Shown here piece by piece: positions 25,600 to 34,335 of a DNA stretch of 64,000 nucleotides. Each line of letters begins with the position of its first letter. The stretch's first letter is position 1. The translations under genes and the position numbers were made by a program. Under the pieces are notes generated by a model that made no database searches, was not told the DNA's origin, and was given only the letters and a program-made list of their open reading frames with translations. This stretch comes from Sva-07 sp963774765 (GTDB lineage: Bacteria > Actinomycetota > Acidimicrobiia > Acidimicrobiales > Ilumatobacteraceae), in assembly GCA_963774765.1 (NCBI GenBank), contig CAVZGP010000031.1:62001-126000 (forward strand), in the 5' to 3' direction.

Positions 25600-27251
25600 T
25601 CAGGCGATGCCGAGCCGGGTGAGTTGCTCGTCGGGCGCGTCGACTTCGACCAGAGCGGTGCGCAGCAGGTCGACCATCTCGCGCTCGATGGTCGTCTCGT
25701 CGCGCCGGTTCTCGGTCTCGTCGGGGTCGACGTCGAGGTCGTAGAGGTGATGACGGTCGACGTTGCGGGCGCCCGCCGGCCCAGAAGGGGAGCGGGTCGC
25801 CGGCTTCGAACGGCTGGCGGATGACCGGGACGTCCGAGCCGGGCATGTAGTCGAGCGTCGCCCGACGGTCGGGATTCGGAAAGACGCGGAACTGCTCCAG
25901 CCCGCGACCGATCGGCATCGTCGACCATCGGTTCGACCACATCGACAGTGGCAGGTTGGCGTCGACCGGTGCCCGCGCGTACTTGCGGCGTCCGTCGGTG
26001 ACCTGGACCCAGTTGCCGTACACGCCGCCGATCGCCCAGTCGCGCACCGACTCCGCCTCGCCGGTCAAGCAGCGGCACGAGCGACCGGCCGTGCGTGCGG
26101 TGTTCGGCCTCGACGCCGAATGCGTCGGCGATCGTGGCGTGGATGTCGACGTTGGTGCTCAGCGCGCCGATCTCACGTCGCGGCGCGCCCGGCCAGTGGA
26201 TCATCAGCGGGGTGTGGCCGAGCGGCTCGAACTGCGGGATGGCCGGCTTGCCCCAGATGTCGGGGCGGTCGTCGTTGCCGGGCTCGCCGGTCGATCGTCG
26301 GTCGCCGAGGTAGTGGCCGTGGTCGGTGCACACGATCACGGCGGTGTCGTCCCACAGATCCTGCGCGTCGAGCTCGTCGAGGATCTTGCCGAAGTGTTCG
26401 TCGATCATCGAGAGCTTGGCGCCGTAGTTGTTGCGGATCTGACGGGCCTGACGTTCGGTGAGCTTGCCCGTCGACGTCCCACCGACGACGTACGGCGGCC
26501 ACACGAGCCGACCCGAGTCCAGTTCGTCGGGCGTGAGTGGGTCGTCGTCGTACATCGACGCCCACGGCTCGGGCGTGTCGAACGGTTCGTGCGGATCGAA
26601 CTCGTCGACGAACAACATCCAACGGTCGTGGAACTGCGACGCGTGCCGCAACCACGACGCGGCCGACGCCATCGTGCGCGGTCCGGGGAAGTCCTCCTCG
26701 GTGCGGTACCACGTGCGGCTGTCGTCGTAGTGGCGACGCCCGAACGACCGGTCGGCGATGCCCATCTGGTCGCGCAGGTACCAGCCGCCGTCGGCGGCAT
26801 TGGTGATCAGCGGTCGCTCGCCCGGCTCGATCGTCGGGGCACCGTGCGCGCTGGGGTCGACGTAGGTCTTCCAGGGGTCGCCCTCGTGGCCGCGCAGGTA
26901 GTCCCAGGCGGAGAAGTCGACGTGGTAGTTCTCGCCGCCGGTCTCGAACAGGTGTGGGTGGTCCGACACGAGCATCGTCGTGACGTTGGCGCGACGAAGT
27001 GCGGCGGTGATCGATTCCTCCCACAGCTCGATCGACCCCCACGGCTTCCAGAGGAAGTCGAGCGAGCCGACGAGGATGTCGTGGCGGGCCGGCATGCACG
27101 GCAGCGACCCGGTGACGTGCGAGGTGAACTGCGACGCCCGCAGCGCGAACCGGTCGAGGTTCGGCGTGGAGAACTCGGTGCCGCCGTACGCGCCGAGCAT
27201 GTGTCGGTTGAGTGAGTCGAGCAGGATGACGACGACGTTCTTGACAGCCAT
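25600..27251 (-). pseudogene. sulfatase (alkaline-phosphatase-superfamily), two frameshifts
   Basis: About 549 residues in three joined frames. The start MAVKNVVVILLDSLNRHMLG carries the metal-binding aspartates. The sulfatase cysteine/serine motif normally reads C/S-x-P-x-R; here the tract is GSLPCMPARHDILVGS (CMPAR). So the formylglycine cysteine is present. Later metal residues are in VIVCTDHGHYLGD and GHTPLMIHWPG. The first shift is near 26066 (SLVPLL then TGEAESVRDWAIGGVYG). The second is near 25776 (FWAGG then ARNVDRHHLYDLDVDPDETEN). Each is explained by one extra base. The frame then runs to TGA at 25600. Intact homology on both sides suggests errors or recent damage. It would hydrolyse sulfate esters; the substrate is unknown. 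Confidence 0.82.
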
Positions 27252-27269
27252 CCGCCGAGCGTACGCGGC

Positions 27270-27300
27270 ATCACGCCCGGGGTCAGACCCCAGGCGTGAT
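27270..27300. terminator. nested palindrome between same-strand genes
   Basis: ATCACGCC (27270-27277) and GGCGTGAT (27293-27300) enclose GGGGTCAGACCCC, a perfect nested hairpin except for one C/A pair. It is 31 bases after the membrane protein stop on the minus strand and 18 bases upstream of the sulfatase start. It belongs to the same family as the sites at 5402 and 31891. Confidence 0.55.
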
Positions 27301-27331
27301 ACCACATTCGGCTTCCTGCCCGCGATGCGGA

Positions 27332-28555
27332 TCAGGAATCGGCGACCGGTGCGGTCACCGTCATCTCGTATCGCCCACCGGTTGGCCCCGATCCGGGGAA
27401 CCAGTCGATCGTGCCGGAGATCCCCTCGAAGTCGCCGCTTCCTCCGGTGATCACCGCCGTCGCCGGGTCGTAGAACTCTCCGGTCTTCGTCCACGTCTCA
27501 CGGAAGGTCATCGTGCCCTCGCCGATCCCTTCGATCGTGCCACGGAATGCGTTCGTTGCCCGAGCGACCTGGTTGCGATCGTCGAGTACCCAGATGGTGC
27601 CGTCGACCGCCGAGCTGCCCCCGACGCTGCCTTCGAAAGTGATCGTTCCGCTGTAGACAGCGGAGCCATCGGCCGCGACCGGTGGACCAGACGACCCTTC
27701 GTAGTACTGACCGGTAACGGTGGTGCTCACGAGTGACTGCGCCGGCGGCACCGTGATGTCGAAGCTGTAGGTCCCCGTTCCCGCAGTGAGGTCGGGTGAT
27801 GCCGGGTCGGCGACGAATTCGACGGTTCCGATGGCGCCCTCGAAGTCGCCGGTTCCGCTCGAGATCCATCCGGTGCTCGTCCAGACGCCGTCGACGGTGC
27901 GCTGTTCGTCGGTGAACGACAGCGTTCCTGTACCGAGACCTTCGATGGTGCCGCTGAACTCGAAGTCGCCGGCGCCGATGATCGTGGTGGCATCGGGCAG
28001 TGTCCAGCTCCTCGATGTCCAGGGGGCATCACCGACCATCTCGCCGGCAAACGTCGTCGTTCCCTGGTAGCCGGGTTGACCCTTGACGTCGGCTTCCATC
28101 ACGCCGGAGTCGGAGAACGTGCCGGTCACGCTGACCGACACGGGTTCGGCAGGCGGCTCGGGTTCCGGTTCGGGTGTGACCTCGGCGGCCGTCGTGGGCT
28201 CCGGTACTGGAACGACGACGGCTTCGGCGTCGGGGTCGACCTGTGCGTCCGGCGCCGGTTCGACCGGCACGGTGACCTCCGGCGTGTCGACCGGCACGGT
28301 GTCGTCATCTGAGCGGTTGGTGGCGAACACGAGTCCGCCGATCAGGGCGAGGCCGGCGACCGCAGCAGCGGCCAGCATCCATCCCCTCTTGGGTGAGTCG
28401 TTGCGGTCGGGACTGAGCATGATGACCTCCGTGGTCGGTTGGTCGGACTGCTCGTCGATCCGGGTTCGGATCGACTCCCAGGCCGTCGACGATGGAGTCG
28501 AGCGGTCCGCGATCTGGTGCAGGTCTCGCGTCACGCGATCGGTGAAGCGGGTCAT
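27332..28555 (-). CDS. ECF-sigma-linked membrane protein with two DUF3224-like domains
   Basis: 407 residues. A cytoplasmic N-terminus of about 58 residues contains MTRFTDRVTRDLHQIADR. A single membrane helix (about 59-80, WMLAAAAVAGLALIGGLVF) is followed by a Pro/Glu/Val-rich linker. Two copies of an extracytoplasmic beta domain follow (about 135-265 and 275-400), each with SGTIEGLGTGTLSF / RGTIEGIGEGTMTF and GTGDFEGAIGTVEF / GSGDFEGISGTIDW. The latter pattern resembles DUF3224. It overlaps the sigma gene stop by four bases, so it is probably its anti-sigma. It lacks the Hx3Cx2C zinc anti-sigma motif. Confidence 0.7.
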   Translation of the reverse strand: MTRFTDRVTRDLHQIADRSTPSSTAWESIRTRIDEQSDQPTTEVIMLSPDRNDSPKRGWMLAAAAVAGLALIGGLVFATNRSDDDTVPVDTPEVTVPVEPAPDAQVDPDAEAVVVPVPEPTTAAEVTPEPEPEPPAEPVSVSVTGTFSDSGVMEADVKGQPGYQGTTTFAGEMVGDAPWTSRSWTLPDATTIIGAGDFEFSGTIEGLGTGTLSFTDEQRTVDGVWTSTGWISSGTGDFEGAIGTVEFVADPASPDLTAGTGTYSFDITVPPAQSLVSTTVTGQYYEGSSGPPVAADGSAVYSGTITFEGSVGGSSAVDGTIWVLDDRNQVARATNAFRGTIEGIGEGTMTFRETWTKTGEFYDPATAVITGGSGDFEGISGTIDWFPGSGPTGGRYEMTVTAPVADS

Positions 28556-29043
28556 GTGTCCAGTTCCTTTCGAAGTGCCTTCAGTCCCCGGTGAAGGTGC
28601 GACCGGACGGTCGCACCGGGCATGTCGACGATCGATGCGATCTCCGACGCCCGATATCCCCCGTAGTACTTGAGGACCACCACGATGCGTTGGTCCTCCG
28701 GCAGCTTGCCGAGCACGTCCCAGAGTTCACTTGCGTCGCTGGCCAGGCCCGCAGGTGGTTCTGGTGGGTGCAGTGCGATCACCCTGCGCCGTCGGAGCAC
28801 CGATCTGCATCGGCTGACGACGGCACTTCGTAGATAGGCGCCCGGCTTGCGGACCTCGTCCAGCCGTCGAGCAACCTCGACGAAGCTGTCCTGCACGAGA
28901 TCCTCGGCTTCGGCGTTGCTGCCCACGAGGGTGTACGCGAGGCGAACCATGCCGGTGTACTCGGTCCGGTAGAGCCGGTCGAGAACGTCGGCATGCTCGA
29001 TCACCGTGTCGGTGTCGTTCGAGATCGCCACTTCCTCCATCAT
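28552..29043 (-). CDS. RNA polymerase ECF sigma factor
   Basis: 163 residues, typical ECF length. Region 2 reads MVRLAYTLVGSNAEAEDLVQ then DSFVEVARRLDEV; region 4 reads LPEDQRIVVVLKYYGGYRASEIA then MPGATVRSHLHRGLKAL, a helix-turn-helix. The anti-sigma-like membrane protein is translationally coupled downstream. Such pairs respond to envelope conditions. The 115-base upstream region to the cupin stop is the likely autoregulated promoter; I could not define a -35/-10 pair with confidence. Confidence 0.87.
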   Translation of the reverse strand: MMEEVAISNDTDTVIEHADVLDRLYRTEYTGMVRLAYTLVGSNAEAEDLVQDSFVEVARRLDEVRKPGAYLRSAVVSRCRSVLRRRRVIALHPPEPPAGLASDASELWDVLGKLPEDQRIVVVLKYYGGYRASEIASIVDMPGATVRSHLHRGLKALRKELDT

Positions 29044-29158
29044 CTCCTACGGCGCACGAGGGGGCCAGAGTGTTGCAACGAAGTCGAATCTCGTCCGTGA
29101 CACCTCGCCGGATCGCAGATCTCTCGGGGCCGCGGATGGCGCCGACACCGAATCGGAG

Positions 29159-29476
29159 TCAGCGCGGACGGTGGTCGGTGCCCTCGCCGGCGGTGATGAA
29201 CAGTGCGGTCGCGGCGCCGCTGACGTCGGTGGTGTGCCAGGTGCCGGGCGGGTTGATGGCGTACTCGCCGTCGGCGATCGTGACGGTGGCGGTCGAACCG
29301 TCGACGTGCTCCTGGTGGAGGGTGATCTCGCCGGCGGTGCACAGCACGACCTCGGCGGCGTCGCGGGCCGAATACCCGCCGTACCACTCCATGGCTCCGG
29401 TGAAGTCGGGCTCGATCTCGGCGGTGGCTCCCAGTCCGAGGTGGATGGGATGCACGTTGATGTTCGTGGCGGTCAT
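29159..29476 (-). CDS. cupin-domain protein
   Basis: A 105-residue single cupin. AMEWYGGYSARDAAEVVLCT gives the first barrel strand. The second motif is GEYAINPPGTWHTTD, with a histidine at the metal position. The first cupin motif's histidines are only partly present (LHQEHVDG), so metal binding is uncertain. Possible roles are sensing or small-molecule isomerisation. It starts 55 bases after the thioesterase stop, on the same strand. Confidence 0.72.
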   Translation of the reverse strand: MTATNINVHPIHLGLGATAEIEPDFTGAMEWYGGYSARDAAEVVLCTAGEITLHQEHVDGSTATVTIADGEYAINPPGTWHTTDVSGAATALFITAGEGTDHRPR

Positions 29477-29530
29477 GGCGCGAGTCCCGCGAACACGGCG
29501 GGTGTTGTCAGCGGGTGATGTTGCTCCGTT

Positions 29531-30280
29531 TCATGGCGCAGGCGTCCAACGAGCAGCGGTGAGCACGGCGTCGCCGATGGCCAACCACGACGAGCGAGCC
29601 CCATTCGGGTCGACGTCGGTGATGAGGTCGAGCGGGCTGCCCGTCGGTGGATCGACCGGAGCGCGGTGTTCGACCTCGGCGATGCCTCGACGTGACCGGT
29701 CCGCGGGAAGGTTCTCTTCCACGATCGCCCACTGCGCGGCGTTGTTGACGTGGCCGAGCGGGTCGATGTCGACGCGGCGCAGCGCCCACGGCCGCCGAGG
29801 CGCACTGCCCGTCGGATCGGCGAGCTGCAGTCGCGACGACACCCGTCGGCCGGCGGCGGCCTCGCCGTAGGCCGCCATGAAGTCGTCGCCGAGACCGGTC
29901 GGTCGACCCGACGTCGGGTCGATGCGGATCCAGAGGCTGACCGCCTCGATCGACGCACCCCGCTCGCCGATGATCGAGGTCCGTCGTTCGGCCCAACTCC
30001 GCCCGGTTCCTGCGCAGAACGTCGACAACTCCAACTGCTCGTCGAGCCCGGCGGCGCGGCGGACCTCGATCATGGTCCGGCGAACCACCCAGCCGAACGC
30101 GTCGTCGGGTGCCGCGTCGTTGGCGTCGTCGGTGGCGATGTCCTGCAGATAGCGAGCGACCGCGTCGAGGCGGAGCCGGGCTCGCGCGTCGACGTCGCCG
30201 AGACGGACCGACCTGGTCCGGGTGACGACGCGTCCAGCGGTCGGTCGGTCGGTGAACGCGCTCGCGGGGAGTTCGGCCAT
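29531..30280 (-). CDS. acyl-ACP thioesterase-like protein
   Basis: 249 residues with two hotdog-fold domains, the layout of FAT-type acyl-ACP thioesterases. The first domain starts VRLGDVDARARLRLDAVARYLQ and has WVVRRTMIEVRRAAGLDEQLEL. The second, from about residue 165, has WALRRVDIDPLGHVNNAAQW, where D-x-x-x-H-V-N-N is the catalytic region. It would release fatty acids from ACP. The ATG at 30280 gives the best N-terminus. It is divergent from the dimethylformamidase-like gene. Confidence 0.75.
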   Translation of the reverse strand: MAELPASAFTDRPTAGRVVTRTRSVRLGDVDARARLRLDAVARYLQDIATDDANDAAPDDAFGWVVRRTMIEVRRAAGLDEQLELSTFCAGTGRSWAERRTSIIGERGASIEAVSLWIRIDPTSGRPTGLGDDFMAAYGEAAAGRRVSSRLQLADPTGSAPRRPWALRRVDIDPLGHVNNAAQWAIVEENLPADRSRRGIAEVEHRAPVDPPTGSPLDLITDVDPNGARSSWLAIGDAVLTAARWTPAP

Positions 30281-30341
30281 GGCGTGTCGAACGTATCGGC
30301 CGCGCCAGCCTGCGATGGGATTCGCCGCGTAGGGTCGGCGC

Positions 30342-31874
30342 ATGGCGTACGAAACGGTGAACGGGTACTGCTGGCCGCAATCGGTTGCGTCGGGGGAGCG
30401 CGTGGTGCTCCATCTCTCGTCGTCGGGAGGCCGGCCGGTGTCGATCGAGGTGGCGCGACTCGGCGCGACCCGCGAGGTCGTCTTCGCCGAGAACGACGTC
30501 CCGGCCGGTGACCACCCGACGCCGACCGATGCTCCCGAGCACGGATGCCGGTGGCCCGTCGCAGCCGATGTCGTCGCCGACGCGAGCTGGCGCTCCGGCT
30601 ACTACGAGGTGTTGCTGTCGATCGACGTGGAGGGCAAGCGGCGCACGAGCCGAGCGTTCTTCGTCGTGCGGCCGGATGTCGCCACGACGACCGCGAAGAT
30701 CCTCTGGGTGATCGACACCAACACCTGGCATGCGTACAACGACTTCGGCGGTCGCAACCTCTACACCGGTGCCACGCAGTCGTCGATGCTGCGGCCGATG
30801 GCGCCGGGCTATCTCTACAAGCCGCCGGGTGCGGGCCAGCGAGTCACCTCCATCCACCCGCCTGACCATCAGTCGGCGAGCCATGTCGGGTATCTGCGCA
30901 TGAACCACCTGTCGCCGTACGGCGGTTCGGCCGGATGGCCCAACTGGAGCGGACCGTTCATCGAGTGGGCCGAGCGGGAGGGATACGAGATCGACGTGGT
31001 CGCCAACGCCGACCTCGAGGAGCATCCCGGGCTGCTCGGTCCCGATTCGCCCTACTCGCTGTACCTGTCGATCGGCCACGACGAGTACTGGTCCGCGCCG
31101 ATGCGCGACACCGTCGAGGCGTTCACCGCCCGCGGCGGCAACGCTGTGTTCTTCTCCGGCAACACGGCGTTCTGGCAGGTTCGGTTGGAGGACCAGACGG
31201 GCCCCGACGGATTGGGTCCCGCATCGACGATGATCGGCTACAAGGGGTTCTTCAAGCAGGACCCGGTCTTCGGCACCGACCGCCAGGCCGAGCTCACCAC
31301 GATCTGGTCGGACCACCTGCTGGAACGGCCGGAGAACCACATGACCGGGGTCAGCTTCAGCCGTGGTGGGTACCACCGCATCGGCAAGCGGGCGACGAAG
31401 GGAGCCGGTGGCTACACACTGCACCGGCCCGAGCACTGGATCTTCGACGGGACCGGTCTGGACTACGGCGATCTGCTCGGAGCGTCGGCGACGATCGTTG
31501 GCTACGAGTGTGATGGCTGCGACTTCACCTACCGCGACGGCCTGCCGTACCCGACCGGTGTCGACGGCACGCCGGGCAACTTCGAGATCCTCGGCACGGC
31601 GCCGGCGGCGCATTTCAGCCGTACGACGGCGTCACGACCGCCCGCACCGCACGAGCCGGCCGAGGACGAGTTCATCGCCTCACGGCTCTTCGACACCCGC
31701 GACCCGGACGCCGTCGAGCGGATCACCCACGGCCACGCCGTGCTCGGCGCGTTCGTCACCTCCGGGGGCGGAACGGTGATCACCAGCGGCTGCACCGACT
31801 GGGTGTGGGGTCTGGCCGAACGCGACCGCGACGTCGAGAAGATCACCCGCAACATCTTCGACCGTCTCGGCTGA
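30342..31874 (+). CDS. N,N-dimethylformamidase large-subunit-like protein
   Basis: 510 residues. VGYLRMNHLSPYGGSAGWPNW, DTNTWHAYNDFGGRNLY, YLSIGHDEYWSAPMRD and GGNAVFFSGNTAFWQVR are the core tracts of the dimethylformamidase large subunit-like family. In DMFase a mononuclear iron site with Tyr, Glu and His sits in the HDEYW region. The true enzyme (about 760 residues) also needs a small subunit, which I do not see here. It may act on another amide. The N-terminal ~110 residues form a beta-sandwich (VNGYCWPQSVASGERVVLHL). Confidence 0.75.
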   Translation: MAYETVNGYCWPQSVASGERVVLHLSSSGGRPVSIEVARLGATREVVFAENDVPAGDHPTPTDAPEHGCRWPVAADVVADASWRSGYYEVLLSIDVEGKRRTSRAFFVVRPDVATTTAKILWVIDTNTWHAYNDFGGRNLYTGATQSSMLRPMAPGYLYKPPGAGQRVTSIHPPDHQSASHVGYLRMNHLSPYGGSAGWPNWSGPFIEWAEREGYEIDVVANADLEEHPGLLGPDSPYSLYLSIGHDEYWSAPMRDTVEAFTARGGNAVFFSGNTAFWQVRLEDQTGPDGLGPASTMIGYKGFFKQDPVFGTDRQAELTTIWSDHLLERPENHMTGVSFSRGGYHRIGKRATKGAGGYTLHRPEHWIFDGTGLDYGDLLGASATIVGYECDGCDFTYRDGLPYPTGVDGTPGNFEILGTAPAAHFSRTTASRPPAPHEPAEDEFIASRLFDTRDPDAVERITHGHAVLGAFVTSGGGTVITSGCTDWVWGLAERDRDVEKITRNIFDRLG

Positions 31875-31890
31875 CGCAGGACGATCGGTC

Positions 31891-31923
31891 GATTGCAGCA
31901 GGGGTCAGACCCCTGCTGCAATC
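31891..31923. terminator. perfect 15-bp-arm palindrome between convergent genes
   Basis: GATTGCAGCAGGGGT and its complement flank CAG (31891-31923). It lies 16 bases after the amidase-like stop and overlaps the stop codon of the convergent oxidoreductase. The core GGGGTCAGACCCC is the same as at 27270 and close to 5435, and GATTGCAGCAGGGGT also recurs at 5428. Probably a bidirectional terminator. Confidence 0.65.
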
Positions 31924-32815
31924 AGGTCGACGGGGCGAGCGTTTCGAGCAGGTTCCAGTCGAGGGTGATCGGGCCGTCGGTGGAGACCGGCTGGATGCAC
32001 ACGTGGTCGGCGCCGGCGTCGTAGTGCGCCTGGATGCCGGCGCGCACACGGTCCTCGTCGCCCCACACGATCACATGGTCGACGAAGCGGTGCGCTCGCT
32101 GCTCGATCTCGTCCTCGGTGAAGCCGATGCGCTTCCAGTTGTTCCGATAGTTCGGCAGGCCCGCATAGCGATCGATCTGGACGTTCGCCGCGGCACGAGC
32201 CGCGTCGGCGTCGGTCGACAGGATGACCTTCTGCTCGACGCACAGCAGCTTGTCGGGCCCGATCGCAGCGCGCGCCTCGGCGGTGTGCTCCGGTGTGACG
32301 AAGTATGGATGGGCGCCGTCGGCGGCGGTGGCCGACAGCTCGAGCATCTTGGGTCCGAGGGCGGCCAGCAGCCGCAGCGGCTTCTCGGTGGGTGGCACCG
32401 CCATGTATGGCGACGCATCCATCGCCTCCAGGTAGGCCTTCATCTGGGTGAGCGGCTTGGAGTAGTCGAGCTTGCGCAGGCCCGCCACCATCGGCTCGTG
32501 ACTCACGCCGAGGCCGAGCACGAACCGACCATCGGTCTGTTCGGCGAGCGTATTCGCAGCCTGCATCATCGCGCCCGGATGGCGCGCGAAGATACTGGCG
32601 ATCCCCGTCGCGAATTGCAGGGTGCGGGTCTGTGACCCGAGCCAGGCGAGATGGGCGAATGGGTCACGACCGACCGTGTCGGGCATCCACAGCGTCGAAT
32701 AGCCCAGTGACTCGATCCGACCGGCGGCCTCGGCGGCTTGGCCGGCGGTCATCGCGTCGGTGAAGTACCAGACTCCGGTGTTCGACGGTCCGGACAGTCG
32801 TTCTCGTGTGCTCAT
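31922..32815 (-). CDS. LLM-class F420-dependent oxidoreductase
   Basis: 297 residues, luciferase-like barrel. YSTLWMPDTVGRDPFAHLAW, ATGIASIFARHPGAMMQAAN, DGRFVLGLGVSHEPMV and LAALGPKMLELSATAADGAH are typical of an actinobacterial TIGR03620-type F420-LLM subgroup. The start at ATG 32815 drops nine upstream codons. Element A and then dinB lie immediately upstream, on the same strand. The substrate is unknown. Confidence 0.82.
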   Translation of the reverse strand: MSTRERLSGPSNTGVWYFTDAMTAGQAAEAAGRIESLGYSTLWMPDTVGRDPFAHLAWLGSQTRTLQFATGIASIFARHPGAMMQAANTLAEQTDGRFVLGLGVSHEPMVAGLRKLDYSKPLTQMKAYLEAMDASPYMAVPPTEKPLRLLAALGPKMLELSATAADGAHPYFVTPEHTAEARAAIGPDKLLCVEQKVILSTDADAARAAANVQIDRYAGLPNYRNNWKRIGFTEDEIEQRAHRFVDHVIVWGDEDRVRAGIQAHYDAGADHVCIQPVSTDGPITLDWNLLETLAPST

Positions 32816-32860
32816 GACGCCGAACCTACGCGCTGGCAGCACCCGCCCATCAGTTCGAGC

Positions 32861-33091
32861 GGTGACGCGGTGCCTCGGGCCTCAGCGGGTTGGGATCTCG
32901 TGGGTTGCGATGAGCGAAACCGCTGTATCTGGTCGGTTCGCTCATCGGTGGGGGGATCTCGTGGGTTGCGATGAGCGAAACCGCTGTATTTGGTCGGTTC
33001 GCTCATCGGTGGGGGATCTCAGTGGCGTCAGACTCGTTCGGGTCCCGGAACGCTGTTGCTCAATCCGCTGAGACCCAGGCACCGCGTCACC
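32861..33091. repeat. 231-bp composite repeat (element A) downstream of dinB
   Basis: Terminal inverted repeats: GGTGACGCGGTGCCT is perfect at both ends (32861-32875 and 33077-33091) and extends with small mismatches through CTCAGCGGnTTG to about 31 bases. Inside are two 38-bp palindromes (32909-32946 and 32970-33007, period 61). A segment CGTTCGGGTCCCGGAACGCT at 33035 has a homologue in element B in the opposite orientation. It ends two bases from the dinB stop. Confidence 0.85.
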
Positions 33092-33093
33092 AC

Positions 33094-34296
33094 TCAGTCG
33101 GGGAGCATGGGGAGTTGAATGCCGGGGTCGCCGCGCATCGTCGTGGCGCGCTGCAGCGCTCCGCGACCGAATCGTTCGCGCACGGCGTCGACGACGGTGT
33201 CGAGTTGTTCGGCCTCGCGCCGCTCGAAGGGAAGGGTGAGCTGCACTGCGTCGTGGGCGGAGAGGTTGCCGACCGACAGCCCGAGCAGGCTGATGCCGCG
33301 GGCCTCGACGAGTGGCCACGCGGCGTCCAGAACCGCCGTCGCCGCGGCGTGGATCACAGCGGTTGCCGAGGTGGCGTCCGGAAGTGAATGTGATCGTGTC
33401 GCCCGGGTGAGGTCATCGAACCGCAGGCGCAGGGTGATGGTGCGACCGACGCGCTCGGCGCGCCGCATGCGACCGGTGACTCGATCGACGAGTCGCCACA
33501 GCACGACGTCGATCTCGTCGCGAGACCGCCGCCGCCGACCGAGCGCCTGTTGCGATCCGATCGATCCGCGTCGCTTCCCGGCGGTGACATGACGAGCATC
33601 GCGGTTGTGCGCGAGTGCGTGGAGTTGGTGGCCCATCGCCCGACCGACGATCGCCACCAGTACTTCGGGTGACATCCCTGCGACCTGAGCGACGGTGTGG
33701 ATGCCTCGCTCGTGCAACTTGGTGGCGGTGACCGCTCCGACGCCCCACAGTCGCTGGACGGGCAACGGGTGGAGGAAGTCGAGTTCGCCATCCGGCTCGA
33801 CGACCAGGAGTCCGTCGGGCTTCGACACTGCGCTCGCAACCTTCGCGAGGAACTTGGTGCGTGCCACCCCGATGCTGATCGGCAGGCCCACCTCGTCGGC
33901 GACCCTCGCGCGAAGGCGGGTACCGATCTCGGTTGGCGTTCCGGCGATGCGCCAGAGGCCGGCCACGTCGATGAAGGCTTCGTCGATCGACATCGGCTCG
34001 ACGATCGGCGACGTGTCGCGGAAGATGTCGAACACCTGCTTGCTGGCTTCGGAGTAGACGTCGAAGCGCGCGGGCACCTCGATCAGGTCTGGGCACGCCC
34101 GTCGCGCCGCGCCACCCGACATCGCTGTTCGAACGCCGAATGCCTTGGCTTCGTAACTCGCCGCCAGCACCACCCCGCCACCGACCACGATCGGTTTGCC
34201 GCGCAACGACGGATCGTCTCGCTGCTCGACCGATGCGTAGAAGGAGTCGAGATCGGCGTGCAGGATCGTCGCCGCGGATCGTGATACATTTGACAT
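33094..34296 (-). CDS. dinB: DNA polymerase IV (Y-family, translesion)
   Basis: 400 residues. ILHADLDSFYASVEQRDDP has the first catalytic aspartate; EPMSIDEAFIDVAG has the S-[IV]-D-E active-site motif. VVGGGVVLAASYEAKAFGVRT is the finger region, VARTKFLAKVASAVSKPDG follows, and the little-finger domain extends from about residue 255. It copies past lesions at low fidelity. The C-terminus, ending QLTLPFERREAEQLD..., may contain a beta-clamp motif (QLTLPF), as in other DinBs. The start at 34296 or 34305 is within the SOS box. Inverted elements A and B flank it tightly. Confidence 0.88.
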   Translation of the reverse strand: MSNVSRSAATILHADLDSFYASVEQRDDPSLRGKPIVVGGGVVLAASYEAKAFGVRTAMSGGAARRACPDLIEVPARFDVYSEASKQVFDIFRDTSPIVEPMSIDEAFIDVAGLWRIAGTPTEIGTRLRARVADEVGLPISIGVARTKFLAKVASAVSKPDGLLVVEPDGELDFLHPLPVQRLWGVGAVTATKLHERGIHTVAQVAGMSPEVLVAIVGRAMGHQLHALAHNRDARHVTAGKRRGSIGSQQALGRRRRSRDEIDVVLWRLVDRVTGRMRRAERVGRTITLRLRFDDLTRATRSHSLPDATSATAVIHAAATAVLDAAWPLVEARGISLLGLSVGNLSAHDAVQLTLPFERREAEQLDTVVDAVRERFGRGALQRATTMRGDPGIQLPMLPD

Positions 34297-34311
34297 CGAA
34301 CACATGTTCGC
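34296..34311 (-). promoter_or_regulatory. LexA (SOS) box at the dinB start
   Basis: TCGAACACATGTTCGC on the plus strand matches the actinobacterial SOS box TCGAAC-N4-GTTCGA with one mismatch. It covers the dinB start codon candidates at 34296 and 34305, so LexA bound here would block initiation or early elongation. A leaderless or nearly leaderless transcript is likely. Confidence 0.7.
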
Positions 34312-34335
34312 ATGAGATGACCCCTGGGCGCAACC

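Noticed and set aside
28978..29160. ECF-type autoregulated promoter (AAC...CGT) upstream of the sigma factor
   Set aside because: The spacing of candidate -35 and -10 tracts does not fit the usual 16-17 bases, so I did not call it.
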